Positions 18,121 to 28,300 of a DNA stretch of 64,000 nucleotides are shown piece after piece. Position numbers and translations under genes: made by a program. The DNA is from Empedobacter falsenii. GTDB taxonomy: Bacteria; Bacteroidota; Bacteroidia; Flavobacteriales; Weeksellaceae. The DNA is taken from contig NZ_CP040908.1 in the NCBI RefSeq assembly GCF_013488205.1, forward strand, positions 1,961,876 to 2,025,875. Reading direction: 5' to 3'. Numbering within the stretch: the first letter of the stretch is position 1; each line of letters begins with the position of its first letter. The notes beneath the pieces were generated by a model. It worked only from the letters and a program-made list of their open reading frames with translations. It searched no databases and was not told the origin of the DNA.

Positions 18121-18145
18121 ATAATAGATTTTTAAAATCTATTAT
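18121..18145 (-). repeat. Perfect 25-bp palindrome in front of the SnoaL-like gene
   Basis: ATAATAGATTTT, one central T, then AAAATCTATTAT. It ends 1 base upstream of the ATG of the lipoprotein and 20 bases after the stop codon of the YopX-like gene. It could be an operator or a hairpin hiding the start codon. Confidence 0.6.
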
Positions 18146-18165
18146 CAAAAATCTATCCGAATAAG

Positions 18166-18558
18166 TTATTTAGTCTTTTCTTTCTTCGTAAATAAATGAG
18201 AAATCACTTCGAGTTTATCATGATCGAACAAACACAAACCTTCAACATAGAAAGGTGTAAAATGAAAACTTTGTTGATCTACGATTCCAAATTCTTTCAG
18301 TTTTGGTTCGTAAACGACAAAACCTGTACGTAAAAATGGCTTTTTAGAAACTTTATATAACACAATATCATTGGTAAATAATCGTCGATTTCGTTTATCC
18401 AATATATCTATTCCAATATCTATGGTATCAAATTGCAAAGCATTTTCGTGCCAAGAAAATTCATTATAACCTTTAAAATAGGTTACTCCATCAATCTCCT
18501 TCGCAAAACCTTCTACTTTATTTTTGTTTCGTAATCGATAATATCCGATCGTTTTCAT
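18166..18558 (-). CDS. YopX-like protein
   Basis: About 130 residues starting at the ATG at 18558 (MKTIGYYRLRNKNKVEG). A TTG five codons upstream is less likely. The middle segment LDKRNRRLFTNDIVLYK resembles the D-K-N-G-K-E-I-x-E-G-D-I-V core of YopX proteins, small beta-barrel proteins mostly found in phages and integrated elements. No other phage genes are near, so it is an orphan or a domesticated copy. Function unknown. Confidence 0.5.
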   Translation of the reverse strand: MKTIGYYRLRNKNKVEGFAKEIDGVTYFKGYNEFSWHENALQFDTIDIGIDILDKRNRRLFTNDIVLYKVSKKPFLRTGFVVYEPKLKEFGIVDQQSFHFTPFYVEGLCLFDHDKLEVISHLFTKKEKTK

Positions 18559-18647
18559 CTGACAAATTTGCAATAAAAAAAATTAAAATAGAAACGAACA
18601 ATATTAAAATAGATGATTAAATTTATCATCCGAAAACAACTAACACA

Positions 18648-19181
18648 ATGTACAAAGTATATCCACAAAAAAGATACAATGAAACCTTAGCTTTGCTGAA
18701 AAAATTTGCTCAACCTACTGATAAAATCCTTGATTTGGGAATCAAAAATCCTTTTACAGATGTGATGTTAGAAAATGGTTTTGATGTAAAAAATACAAAT
18801 GGCGACGATTTGGACTATTATTATAAGGATTTGCAAAATTATGATGCTAACTTTGTGACGGCTTTAGAAATTTTAGAACATTTAGTCAATCCAATGGAAG
18901 TGTTGAGAAATTTGCCTGGAGATAAATTATTAGCTTCAATTCCGATGCGTTTGTGGTTTTCGCCTGCTTATCGTAATCAAAATGATGTGCGAGATGTACA
19001 TTATCACGAATTTGAAGATTGGCAATTTGACATGTTAATGGAAAAAGCTGGATGGAATGTGATACATCGTCACAAATGGACGCATCCATCAAACAAACTG
19101 GGAATAAGACCCTTATTAAGAAGAATTACACCAAGATATTATGCTGTCTACGCAGAACGAAAAAAAGACTTTACTTACTAA
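18648..19181 (+). CDS. Class I SAM-dependent methyltransferase-like protein
   Basis: 177 residues. The segment KILDLGIKNPFTDVMLENGF (about 26-45) corresponds to the SAM-binding motif I, although the usual Gly-x-Gly is reduced to LGIKNP. ALEILEHLVNPMEVL (about 72-86) is the motif II/III region (E-x-L-E-H-L) of methyltransferases. The C-terminal region has the SNKLGIRPLLRRITPRYYAVYAERK ending typical of lipid- or glycan-linked methyltransferases. It overlaps the glycosyltransferase gene by 41 bases, so both probably work on the same cell-envelope glycan or lipid. Confidence 0.65.
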   Translation: MYKVYPQKRYNETLALLKKFAQPTDKILDLGIKNPFTDVMLENGFDVKNTNGDDLDYYYKDLQNYDANFVTALEILEHLVNPMEVLRNLPGDKLLASIPMRLWFSPAYRNQNDVRDVHYHEFEDWQFDMLMEKAGWNVIHRHKWTHPSNKLGIRPLLRRITPRYYAVYAERKKDFTY

Positions 19182-20028
19182 ATACTCTATTGTTATACCT
19201 GCACATAACGAAGAAGATTTTATTGCGATTACGCTAAATTCTCTCGTTAATCAAACTGTTTTGCCCTATGAAGTGATTGTTGTAAACGATCATTCAACTG
19301 ATAAAACACAACAAATTGTAGAAGAATTTACAGCTAAATATCCGTTCATCAAATTAAGAAATATCTTATCGAAAGGTGAACATCAGCCTGGAAGTAAAGT
19401 GATACAAGCTTTCTTGAAAGGTTATGAAATCATTGATCCAAATTATGATATTATTGTTAAATTGGATGCAGATTTAGATATTCCGTTTAATTATTTTGAG
19501 ACTATTTTAACTCATTTTAATCAAGATGAAGACATTGCAATGGTTGGTGGTTTTGCGTATATTGACAAAGACGGGAATTGGATTCTAGAAAATCTGACAG
19601 ATAAAGACCATATTCGTGGTGCATTTAAGGGTTATCGAAAAAAATGTTACGAAAAAATTGGTGGATTACGCGCGCATATGGGTTGGGATACAGTAGACGA
19701 ATTGTTGTGCAAATATTATGGTTGGAAAGTTGTTACAGACGAATCTTTACACATCAAACATCTAAAACCAACTGGTGCTAGTTACAATAAATCGGCGCTT
19801 TACAAACAAGGTGCAGCTTATTATGCATTAGGTTATGGATTTTGGATTACATTAATTGCTGGCACAAAATTGGCTTTACGTAAAAAGAAACCCACATATA
19901 TTTTGTATTATTTGAAAGGTTTTTTTGAAGCTAAAACCAATGGTACAAAAAAAATGGTAAATCGAGATCAAGAGAAATTCATCCGAAATTATCGTTGGTC
20001 GAAAATGAAACAAAAAATAAAAGGTTAA
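19141..20028 (+). CDS. Family 2 glycosyltransferase
   Basis: 295 residues with a GT-A fold: SIVIPAHNEEDFI (about 16-28), VVNDHSTDKT (about 46-55), and the nucleotide-sugar/metal motif KLDADLD (about 105-111), then GGLRAHMGWDTVDELL. The last ~80 residues are basic and amphipathic (LRKKKPTYILYYLKGFFE), suggesting membrane association. The ATG at 19141 lies inside the methyltransferase gene; a later start would cut into the first strand. It transfers a sugar to a cell-surface acceptor. Confidence 0.85.
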   Translation: MLSTQNEKKTLLTKYSIVIPAHNEEDFIAITLNSLVNQTVLPYEVIVVNDHSTDKTQQIVEEFTAKYPFIKLRNILSKGEHQPGSKVIQAFLKGYEIIDPNYDIIVKLDADLDIPFNYFETILTHFNQDEDIAMVGGFAYIDKDGNWILENLTDKDHIRGAFKGYRKKCYEKIGGLRAHMGWDTVDELLCKYYGWKVVTDESLHIKHLKPTGASYNKSALYKQGAAYYALGYGFWITLIAGTKLALRKKKPTYILYYLKGFFEAKTNGTKKMVNRDQEKFIRNYRWSKMKQKIKG

Positions 20029-20035
20029 ATCTAAC

Positions 20036-20800
20036 ATGCGATATTGGTTAACATACACGCTATTTATCTTTCCATTCATCAGCTTTGCGCAAAATAAGTT
20101 GATTACTGGTTCTGTGGTTGTAGACGAAGGAAACGATTATATTTCCTCGGTTTCTGGTGCTCGTATAGAAAATCTGACATCAGAAAGTAAGACATATACA
20201 AGCCCTTCGGGCTATTATTCTATCCAAGCAAATGTTGGCGATACAATTTTGTTTGAAGCAGATTTTTTGATTCCTAGAAAAATTGTAATCAATCAAAATA
20301 TTTACAACAAAGGTTTTTTACAAGCACATTTGGATATTGAAACAATTGAATTGAGTGGTGCAACAATTGGTAAAGGTCCTTTACAACCCAAATATCATAC
20401 GGATAATAAAACAGATTTGTACGATAAAATGGGACTTGATCAACGTTTACGAGATTTAGAACCTAAAAGAGATATTGCCAAATTCAAACCAATGGATGTT
20501 TTAAATCCTGTTCGATTAATTGGTCATATGAATGGTTTTTATCGTGAGCAACGCCGTGTACGTAACTACGAAACAAAACTTTCTCTTGTTCAAGAAGTTA
20601 AACATTATTATCCAACAGATTTTTATACAAATCAATTACAAATTCCTGAATATAAAATAGAAGAATTTTTATATTATGTTAATGCGCGTTATCCGCTCCA
20701 AGAAAAAGTTTTGAGTAGACAATTTGGTACGATAATGATTGATTTAGAATCTTATGCGAAAGATTATTTGAATGAATTAAATCAAAACAAAAATCAATAA
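20036..20800 (+). CDS. Secreted protein with carboxypeptidase-regulatory-like domain
   Basis: 254 residues, signal peptide MRYWLTYTLFIFPFISFAQ. Residues ~22-105 form a carboxypeptidase-D-regulatory-like beta-sandwich (GSVVVDEGNDYISSVSGA...NLTSESKTYTSPSGYY). The rest is a helical, charged region with the block RDLEPKRDIAKFKPMDVLNP. It follows the glycosyltransferase gene after 7 bases, so it belongs to the same transcript. The next gene is a clear paralogue (same layout, similar ends). Likely periplasmic or outer-membrane attached; function unknown. Confidence 0.65.
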   Translation: MRYWLTYTLFIFPFISFAQNKLITGSVVVDEGNDYISSVSGARIENLTSESKTYTSPSGYYSIQANVGDTILFEADFLIPRKIVINQNIYNKGFLQAHLDIETIELSGATIGKGPLQPKYHTDNKTDLYDKMGLDQRLRDLEPKRDIAKFKPMDVLNPVRLIGHMNGFYREQRRVRNYETKLSLVQEVKHYYPTDFYTNQLQIPEYKIEEFLYYVNARYPLQEKVLSRQFGTIMIDLESYAKDYLNELNQNKNQ

Positions 20801-20905
20801 TTCTTAATAGATTTTTAAAATTTAGCCAATAAACGTTAACAAAATTGATGCTAATTTATTAAGACTTATCTTCGTACAAATAATTAAACGTATAATCAAG
20901 AACAA

Positions 20906-21733
20906 TTGAAATCACTATTTACCATTCTAATATTGCTGTTATCGAATTTTATTTTTGCACAAGAAAAATGGGTTCAGGGAAACATTATTATTGATGATTC
21001 TGACGATACAGCAGAAGGAGTTTACGTTACAAATCTGAGAACAAATCATACAACAATTTCTAATTTTACAGGAACTTTTCTTATTCAAGCAAAAGTAAAT
21101 GACACGCTAAAAATACAATCTGATTGGTATGAAAATCGACTAATTATCTTAAGACCAAATTTGTTCAATAAACAAACAATTGTAGTCCATTTAGCTGTTC
21201 AGACAATTCAATTGAATACCGCATATATTGGTCAAAAGTTGACAGGTATTCTTGAAAAAGATGTAAAAAATGGAAAAAAAGCTGATGTTGTAACAAAACT
21301 TTATAAAAGTCTTGGCGTTAATCCTGATATCAAACCTATAAAAGATACATCTTCGTTGAAAGCTGGATTTTTGAGTGGAGATATTACGTTGACGAGGTTG
21401 GATATTGGACGTATTTATGATGTTTTTTCTGGCAAAGCAAAACAACGAAAAGCATTACTAGATTATGAAGATAAGTATGATAAAATTACAAAAATCAAAA
21501 ATTATTTTGGTGATGATTATTTCACAAATGATTTAAAAATTCCGAAATTCAAAATCAGAGATTTCATTGATAATGCATTAACGAATACCGAATCTAAAAT
21601 AGAATTGAATGATGTAAATTATTTCAAATTACTCCAATTATTTAATTCTTATAGTAAAATATATCTCGACTTTTTATACGGAAAAGTCCCAAATAATACA
21701 AAAGTTATTAAAAAAGATACGATAGATGATTAA
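20906..21733 (+). CDS. Secreted protein, paralogue of the preceding gene
   Basis: 275 residues, signal peptide MKSLFTILILLLSNFIFAQ. The start is TTG (20906). No in-frame ATG exists before the mature part, and the signal peptide needs this start. Domain order is the same as in the preceding gene: a carboxypeptidase-regulatory-like sandwich (GNIIIDDSDDTAEGVYVTNL...), then a helical region with LNTAYIGQKLTG and a DDYFTNDLKIPKFKIRDFI segment that parallels TDFYTNQLQIPEYKIEEFL in its neighbour. It ends at a strong terminator. Function unknown. Confidence 0.6.
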   Translation: MKSLFTILILLLSNFIFAQEKWVQGNIIIDDSDDTAEGVYVTNLRTNHTTISNFTGTFLIQAKVNDTLKIQSDWYENRLIILRPNLFNKQTIVVHLAVQTIQLNTAYIGQKLTGILEKDVKNGKKADVVTKLYKSLGVNPDIKPIKDTSSLKAGFLSGDITLTRLDIGRIYDVFSGKAKQRKALLDYEDKYDKITKIKNYFGDDYFTNDLKIPKFKIRDFIDNALTNTESKIELNDVNYFKLLQLFNSYSKIYLDFLYGKVPNNTKVIKKDTIDD

Positions 21734-21763
21734 AAAAAGAGCTTGATAAATCAAGCTCTTTTT
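21733..21763 (+). terminator. Terminator, copy 1 of a repeated 31-base sequence
   Basis: AAAAAAGAGCTTGA, loop, TCAAGCTCTTTTT. The same 31 bases occur at 49050-49080. Confidence 0.85.
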
Positions 21764-21806
21764 CGTGTTTTATAACTATTCTTTTCTAAAATTATACCTT
21801 AAACTG

Positions 21807-21814
21807 TATCTTTG
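21807..21814 (+). promoter_or_regulatory. -7 box upstream of the pseudouridine synthase gene
   Basis: TATCTTTG fits TAnnTTTG, 20 bases before the start codon. No clear -33 box. Confidence 0.4.
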
Positions 21815-21834
21815 CATCGATTTTAAAGAAACAA

Positions 21835-23517
21835 ATGTCCAGTTATTTTCAATATTTTAAACAATCAATTACAACATACGAACTTCCCGAAAAGTTTGAT
21901 TATCCATTTTATTATGAACCAACTGAAATTGCAAAACAAGCATGTAAAGAGGTACAAGAATACTTGGAAAATCAAATCGATTTTGAACATAATTTTGGTT
22001 TAGAAAATGACGTATTTTCTACTCCAATTGGTAAAATGTTTGGAGTTTTAGTTGTTCGAAATCAGGAGAACAAAATTGGTTATTTAGCAGCTGTTTCGGG
22101 GAAATTGGCTAATACTAATCAGCACAAAGTTTTTGTTCCACCTGTTTTTGATATGTTGAATAAAAATGGTTTTTTCTTAGAACAAGAAGAACGTTTGAAT
22201 GAAATCAATCGTATTTTAGAATCATTAGAGAATAATCAAAACTATCTACAACTTAAAGAAGATTTTCTTCAATTTGAAATCAATTCTAAATTAAAAATTG
22301 AAGAAGGAAAACAACTTTTAAAATCAAATAAAAAAGATCGAAAAGCTCAACGCGAAACAATTTTATCAACTTTATCTGAAGAAGAAATTAAATTTTTTGA
22401 AGAAGATTTAGTAAAACAAAGTTTACGTGATAAATATGAATTCAGAGTTTTGAGTGAAAAACTTGATGCTGAAAAACAGCTTTTATTAAACGAAATAAAT
22501 GTTTTTGAGAATAAAATCAGTTCTTTAAAAGAAGAACGAAAAACAAAATCTAATTCACTTCAAAATCAATTATTTAATCAATATCAGTTCTTGAATAAGT
22601 TTAAGCAAGAAAAAGGATTATTAGAGATTTTTTCGAACACTGTTTTTCAACAACCTCCAGCTGCTGCCGGAGAATGTGCTGCACCCAAATTATTGCAATA
22701 TGCGTTTCAAAATGATTTAGAACCAATTTGTATGGCTGAGTTTTGGTGGGGAGATTCACCTAAGTCTGAAGTTAGAAAACATGGACAATTTTATCCAGCT
22801 TGTACAGGAAAATGTGAGCCTATTTTAGGACATATGTTGCAAGGAATTGAACTGAATGAAAACTTATTGTTGAAGCAAAATTCAATTATTGAAGAGTTAG
22901 AAATTTTATATCAAGATGATGATCTGGTTGTTATCAATAAACCAGAAGAGTTTCTTTCGGTTCCTGGAATTGAGATTAAAGATTCGGTTTATCTTAGAAT
23001 TAAACATCAATTTCCGTTGGCTACAGGTCCAATTATTGTTCATCGTTTGGATATGTCAACTTCTGGAATTCTTGTTTTAGCTTTAAATAAAGAGAGTCAT
23101 AAAATTCTTCAACAACAATTCATTAAACGTAAAGTTCATAAACGTTATATTGCCCTTTTAGACGGAAATATCGAACATGATAACGGTTTTATAGATTTGC
23201 CTTTGCGTGTCGATTTGGACGACAGACCACGACAAATGGTTTGTTATGAATATGGAAAAACGGCGCAAACAAAATATGAAGTCATTTTAAGAAAAGACAA
23301 TAAAACACTTGTTTATTTTTATCCAATTACTGGTCGTACACATCAATTGCGCATGCATGCTTCGCATCGTTTAGGACTAAATGCGCCAATTATTGGCGAT
23401 GATTTATATGGAAAAAAAGCAAATCGTTTACATTTACATGCAGAATCTTTGGAATTTACACATCCAAAAACGAAAGAATTGATGAAATTTCAGGTAGAAC
23501 CAAATTTTAATCTCTAA
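21835..23517 (+). CDS. RluA-family RNA pseudouridine synthase with long N-terminal extension
   Basis: 560 residues. About 200-300 residues are usual for the catalytic part, so the N-terminal ~340 residues are an extra region. The first ~130 residues hold a mixed domain (FDYPFYYEPTEIA...), followed by a Lys/Glu-rich coiled coil (~130-245) and a Cys-containing block (PPAAAGECAAPKLLQYAF, then CTGKCEPILGHMLQG). The catalytic domain begins near residue 345. HRLDMSTSGILVLA carries the catalytic Asp, and TGRTHQLRMH is the conserved RNA-binding/structural motif. It isomerises uridines in rRNA or tRNA. Enzymes of this long architecture are known in gamma-proteobacteria and Bacteroidota; the exact position modified is not readable. 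Confidence 0.88.
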   Translation: MSSYFQYFKQSITTYELPEKFDYPFYYEPTEIAKQACKEVQEYLENQIDFEHNFGLENDVFSTPIGKMFGVLVVRNQENKIGYLAAVSGKLANTNQHKVFVPPVFDMLNKNGFFLEQEERLNEINRILESLENNQNYLQLKEDFLQFEINSKLKIEEGKQLLKSNKKDRKAQRETILSTLSEEEIKFFEEDLVKQSLRDKYEFRVLSEKLDAEKQLLLNEINVFENKISSLKEERKTKSNSLQNQLFNQYQFLNKFKQEKGLLEIFSNTVFQQPPAAAGECAAPKLLQYAFQNDLEPICMAEFWWGDSPKSEVRKHGQFYPACTGKCEPILGHMLQGIELNENLLLKQNSIIEELEILYQDDDLVVINKPEEFLSVPGIEIKDSVYLRIKHQFPLATGPIIVHRLDMSTSGILVLALNKESHKILQQQFIKRKVHKRYIALLDGNIEHDNGFIDLPLRVDLDDRPRQMVCYEYGKTAQTKYEVILRKDNKTLVYFYPITGRTHQLRMHASHRLGLNAPIIGDDLYGKKANRLHLHAESLEFTHPKTKELMKFQVEPNFNL

Positions 23518-23538
23518 TTTTGTGAAAGAATACAAAGA

Positions 23539-23889
23539 ATGGAAAATAAAGATTTGACAATACGAGAAGTGATTTATCGCGATATGGATACGTTGATTAT
23601 GGCAAAATTGAAAAACGGATCTAACATTTCAATAGATGATTTGATCGATATTTCTTCTTATTTAGCAGCAAGTTTGTTCCGTGAACGTTGGAAACAAAAA
23701 GGTGAGTTGAGCGAAGAGGAAGTGAATATCGTTTTAGGAAATTTAGGTGATTTTTGCAACGAGCATTTTGGTGAATATTTTACTCAACAAGATTTTGATA
23801 AAATTGTAAAGATCTCTCAATTATTGTTACAAAAACCTACGTTTGATAACGATTCGAAAGATTTTTTTGATGAAATATTGAAAAAATAA
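23539..23889 (+). CDS. Small hypothetical protein
   Basis: 116 residues, acidic, all-helical, no signal peptide. No family recognised. It starts 21 bases after the pseudouridine synthase stop codon, so it is probably co-transcribed. The nearest comparison by eye is to regulatory or adaptor proteins with helical bundles, but nothing supports a definite call. Confidence 0.5.
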   Translation: MENKDLTIREVIYRDMDTLIMAKLKNGSNISIDDLIDISSYLAASLFRERWKQKGELSEEEVNIVLGNLGDFCNEHFGEYFTQQDFDKIVKISQLLLQKPTFDNDSKDFFDEILKK

Positions 23890-23921
23890 AAAAACCTCTC
23901 AAATATTTGAGAGGTTTTTTT
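23888..23921. terminator. Bidirectional terminator between convergent genes
   Basis: AAAAAAACCTCTCAAA/TTTGAGAGGTTTTTTT, a long perfect inverted repeat with A-run and T-run ends. It serves the 116-residue gene and, on the other strand, the RND efflux operon. Confidence 0.85.
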
Positions 23922-23938
23922 ATTAAGATTAGAATTGC

Positions 23939-25345
23939 TTATTGCCATCCACCTCCAACAGCACGATACAATTCGACCATTGATGATAAAGATGATAATT
24001 TCGCATCAACAACATTCAATTCAGCATTTAACCCATTGTCTCTTGCTGTAATTACTTCTAAATAGTTTGCCATACCGTAGTTTAACAATTCTTCAGAATA
24101 GGTAATTGCTTGATTGTATAATTGATATTCTTTTTGTTTATATTCAGCTTTCTTCGTTGCTGCATTGTATGTGTATAACGCATCAGAAACCTCTTTACTT
24201 GCATTTAAGATTTTGCTTTTGTAATTAATCAAAGCATTTTCTTGATTTGCTAAAGCGACTTCTTTTTGCGTACGCAATTTACGTTGTTGTAATAAAGGTT
24301 GAGTTAAGCTACCGATAACCGTCGCAAATAAAGATTGCGCACTAAACAATTTATCGATATCAATTCCTTGTACACCACCAGTTGCAGTAATAGAAAGAGA
24401 AGGATAAAAACTTGCATTCGCAACGTTAACATTCTCAAAAGCGTTCATCAATCCAAACTCTGCAGCTTTGATATCAGGACGATTTTCTAATAATTGAGCT
24501 GGAACACCAACAGATAATTTTTCGTCAATTTTTTGAGAAGCTAAGTTTGTACGATTAATAGATTGAGGATTTGTTCCTAACAAAATACTCATCACATTTT
24601 CGTTCATCTTAATTCCATTTTCAACGTCAACCAATAATGATTTCACATTGAACAATTGCGCTTCCGTTTGGTTAACTGCAACTTCTGTAACATTACCAGC
24701 TTCTTTCAAAGCTTTCGTTGTTTCTAAACTTTGCTCGCGGTTGATTAAAGTTTTATCTAAAATTCTTTTTTGCTCATCTAAAGCCAATAAGTTGTAATAC
24801 GTATTTGCAATAGAAGCAACAATTTGTGTTTTAACCGCTTTGTGCGCTTCTACAGTTTGCAAATAAGTTGCAGCTGATGCACGTTGATTACTTCTAATTT
24901 TACCCCAAATATCTGCTTCCCAACTTAAGTTCCCTGAAACTTCGTATTGACTTTGTGCACGTTTTGACATCAATGCACCAAACTGAGTGTTACGAGAGTT
25001 TTCTGTAAACGTATATTTTGGCCCAACAGATAAAGTTGGTAAATAACCTGCTTTACCTTGTTTAGCATACGCTTCAGCGACTGCAATATTTTGCAGTGCT
25101 GAACGTATATCTAAATTATTTTGTAAACCTTGATTAATCAAAGCTTGTAATTGAGTGTCTGTAAAAATTTGTTTCCAAGAAACAGTTGCAACACTTGCAC
25201 TGTCTTTTGCAATAACATCTGTTCTGAAATTTGCTTCATTTACAACAGCTTCAGGACGATGATAATCTTTTGCTACGAAACAAGACTGAACAGCAAACAA
25301 TCCAGCTGCGATTAAAGTAATATTAAATATTCTGTACTTTTTCAT
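23939..25345 (-). CDS. Outer-membrane efflux lipoprotein (TolC/NodT type)
   Basis: 468 residues with lipoprotein signal MKKYRIFNITLIAAGLFAVQSC (Cys22). NodT-type order: an N-terminal linker with DYHRPE, then two repeats of the TolC fold. LENRPDIKAAEFGLMNAFENV is the family's consensus loop, and FYPSLSITATGGVQG marks the start of the second repeat's beta strands. It forms the outer-membrane exit duct for the adjacent RND pump. It is the last gene of a four-gene operon, 2 bases after the pump gene. Confidence 0.92.
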   Translation of the reverse strand: MKKYRIFNITLIAAGLFAVQSCFVAKDYHRPEAVVNEANFRTDVIAKDSASVATVSWKQIFTDTQLQALINQGLQNNLDIRSALQNIAVAEAYAKQGKAGYLPTLSVGPKYTFTENSRNTQFGALMSKRAQSQYEVSGNLSWEADIWGKIRSNQRASAATYLQTVEAHKAVKTQIVASIANTYYNLLALDEQKRILDKTLINREQSLETTKALKEAGNVTEVAVNQTEAQLFNVKSLLVDVENGIKMNENVMSILLGTNPQSINRTNLASQKIDEKLSVGVPAQLLENRPDIKAAEFGLMNAFENVNVANASFYPSLSITATGGVQGIDIDKLFSAQSLFATVIGSLTQPLLQQRKLRTQKEVALANQENALINYKSKILNASKEVSDALYTYNAATKKAEYKQKEYQLYNQAITYSEELLNYGMANYLEVITARDNGLNAELNVVDAKLSSLSSMVELYRAVGGGWQ

Positions 25346-25347
25346 TT

Positions 25348-28300
25348 TTAGATTGAATTATTATGTTCAATTTCTTCTTGTGGACGATCAAATTTAATTG
25401 GTTTAACTTTTTCTTGTAATGTTTGGAAAACAACAAACAATACTGGAATAACAAATAAACCTAAAATTGTACCTACTAATAAACCAAATGCTGCTCCTGT
25501 TGCTACAGAACGGTTACCAGCAGATGATACACCTGTTGCAAATACTAATGGCATTAATCCTAAAATGAAGGCAAAAGATGTCATCAAAATTGGACGTAAA
25601 CGAGCTTTCGCTCCATCTATAGCTGCCTGAATAATTGACATTCCGTGTACACGTCTTTGTAATGCAAACTCTACAATCAAAATGGCATTTTTGGCGAGTA
25701 AACCAACCAACATGATTAAGGCAATTTGGAAATAAATATTATTTTCTAATCCAGCTAACCATTGAGATAAATATGCACCCATCATACCACAAGGAACAGA
25801 TAATAATACTGCGAATGGTAAAACATAAGATTCATATTGTGCAGATAAAATAAAGTACACGAATACGATACATAAAGCAAAAATCATTGCTGTTTGAGAA
25901 CCTGAATTAATCTCTTCACGAGTAAGACCTGTAAAGTCAGTACTATAAGAAGTAGATAATGTTTGTTCAGAAACTTGATTAATTGCTGTAATTGCATCAC
26001 CTGTAGAAAATCCTGGTTTTACAGCTCCTGTAATATTAGCTGATGTAAATAAGTTGAAACGGTTAACAGAGTTAGGACCATATACACGTTTTAAAGTCAC
26101 AAATTGTGAAACTGGTGTCATTGAACCTGCATCCGTTTTCACGAACATTTTATTTAAACTTGTTTCATTGATACGATCATCTGGCGAAGCTTGAATGTAC
26201 ACACGGTATTGTTTACCAAAACGTGTAAAGTCAGCTGCATATAATCCTCCAATATATCCTTGTAAAGTTGAGAAAATAGAACTTACTGAAACACCAGATT
26301 GTTTTGCTCTTTCAATATTAACATCGATTTCGTATTGAGGGAAACCTGTATTTAAAGAAGTTTGAGCATACATAATTTCTGGACGTTGCATTAATGCACC
26401 AATATATTCCTTTGCAACTTTATCAAAATCAGCAATGTCTCCACCTGTTTTATCTAATAATTTCAATTCGAAACCAGAAGACATACCAAAACCTGGAATT
26501 GATGGTGGTTGGAAGAAAATCATTTGAGCATCAGGAATTTGAGCTGCAGCACCAAATAATTGTCCAATGATTGATTGTACTGATAAAGCATCTGTTGTAC
26601 GTTCTTCGAATGGTTTCAATTTAATGAACATCATACCATAATTAGAACCAGCTCCAGAAATAATAGAGTTACCTGAGATAATTGTTGCTTTATCTAATCC
26701 AGGAATTTTTTCAATTTTTTTCTGGAATTCTTTTTCAACTTCATACACACGGTCCATAGAAGCACCCGCTGGTAATTCGATATTACCAATAATAAATCCG
26801 TTATCTTCAGTTGGCACGAAACCTGTTGGCATCATTTTTCCAATACCCCAAATTCCTACTCCACTAAGAATAATTAATAAGAATGAAATCCATTTGTGTT
26901 TAATTAAAAATTTGAATGAATTACCATATTTATGTGTCATACGATCAAATGAAGCATTGAAAGCATCAAAGAATCGTTGAATAAAGTTACGTTTTTGCTC
27001 TCCTTCTTGATGTGGTTTTAAGAATAAAGCACACAATGCTGGAGATAATGTCAAGGCATTTAATGCCGAAATTAAAATGGCAACAATTAAAGTAATACCA
27101 AATTGTTTGTAGAATACTCCAGTAGGTCCTGAGATAAATGTTACTGGTACGAACACCGCACACATTACTAATGTAATTGAGATAATCGCTCCAGAAATTT
27201 CATCCATCGCATTTTTCGTTGCATCCATAGGAGCTTCGTGATGAGACTCCATTCGAGCATGCACGGCTTCCACAACAACAATGGCATCATCCACCACAAT
27301 ACCAATGGCGAGTACTAAGGCAAATAACGTTAATAAGTTTAACGAGAATCCTGCCAAATTAAGGAAAAAGAATGTACCAATAATAGACACTGGTACCGCA
27401 ATCAATGGTACTAATGTAGAACGGAAATCTTGTAAGAAAATATATACAACAATAAATACTAAGATAAACGCCTCTATCATTGTGTGAACAACTTTAGAAA
27501 TAGACGCATCTAAGAATGTATTTGTATCCATTAAGATAGTGTAAGAAACTCCTTCTGGTAATAATTTAGAAGCTTTTTCTAACTCAGCTCTTAAGTTTAC
27601 AATAATTTCTTGTGCATTAGATCCTGGCGTTTGATAAACAGCAAATACAGCAGAAGGATCTCCATCCATTGCAGAACGTCCTGCATAAGATTGAGCACCA
27701 AATTCTACATTCGCTACATCTTTTAATCTAAGAACCTGTCCGTTTGGTAAAGATTTAATAACAATATTACGATATTGATCTTCTGTCTTGTATCGTCCAG
27801 AATATGTGATTGTATATTGGAATGATTGTCCAGAGTTTTCCCCTAACGAACCAGCAGCAGCTTCAAGAGATTCTTGAGATAAAGCTGCAGAAACTTCAGA
27901 AGGAACTAAACCATAACTAGCCATACGAGAAGGATCTAACCAAATACGCATAGAATAAGTCATCGCACCAAACACAGTTGCATCCCCTACACCGTTTACA
28001 CGTTTTAAGGCTGGAATAATGTTGATGTTCAAATAATTCTGAAGATAAATCTCATCATATTTAGGGTTTGTTGAACTAAACGAAGCAAACATCAATGCTG
28101 ATGTCTGTTGTTTTTGTGTCACAACCCCAGAACGAGTTACCTCCGAAGGTAATAATGGTGTAGCACGTGCCACACGGTTTTGTACGTTTACCTGTGCGAT
28201 ATCTCCATCTACACCTGGTTTAAATACAACATCGATAGAAGCAGAACCGTTATTAGAGGCAGTAGAAGAAATATAATCCATTCCTTCAACCCCGTTCACC

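Noticed and set aside
18166-18558. Possible prophage remnant suggested by the YopX-like gene
   Set aside because: No integrase, terminase, capsid, tail or lysis genes and no attachment-site repeats were seen nearby.
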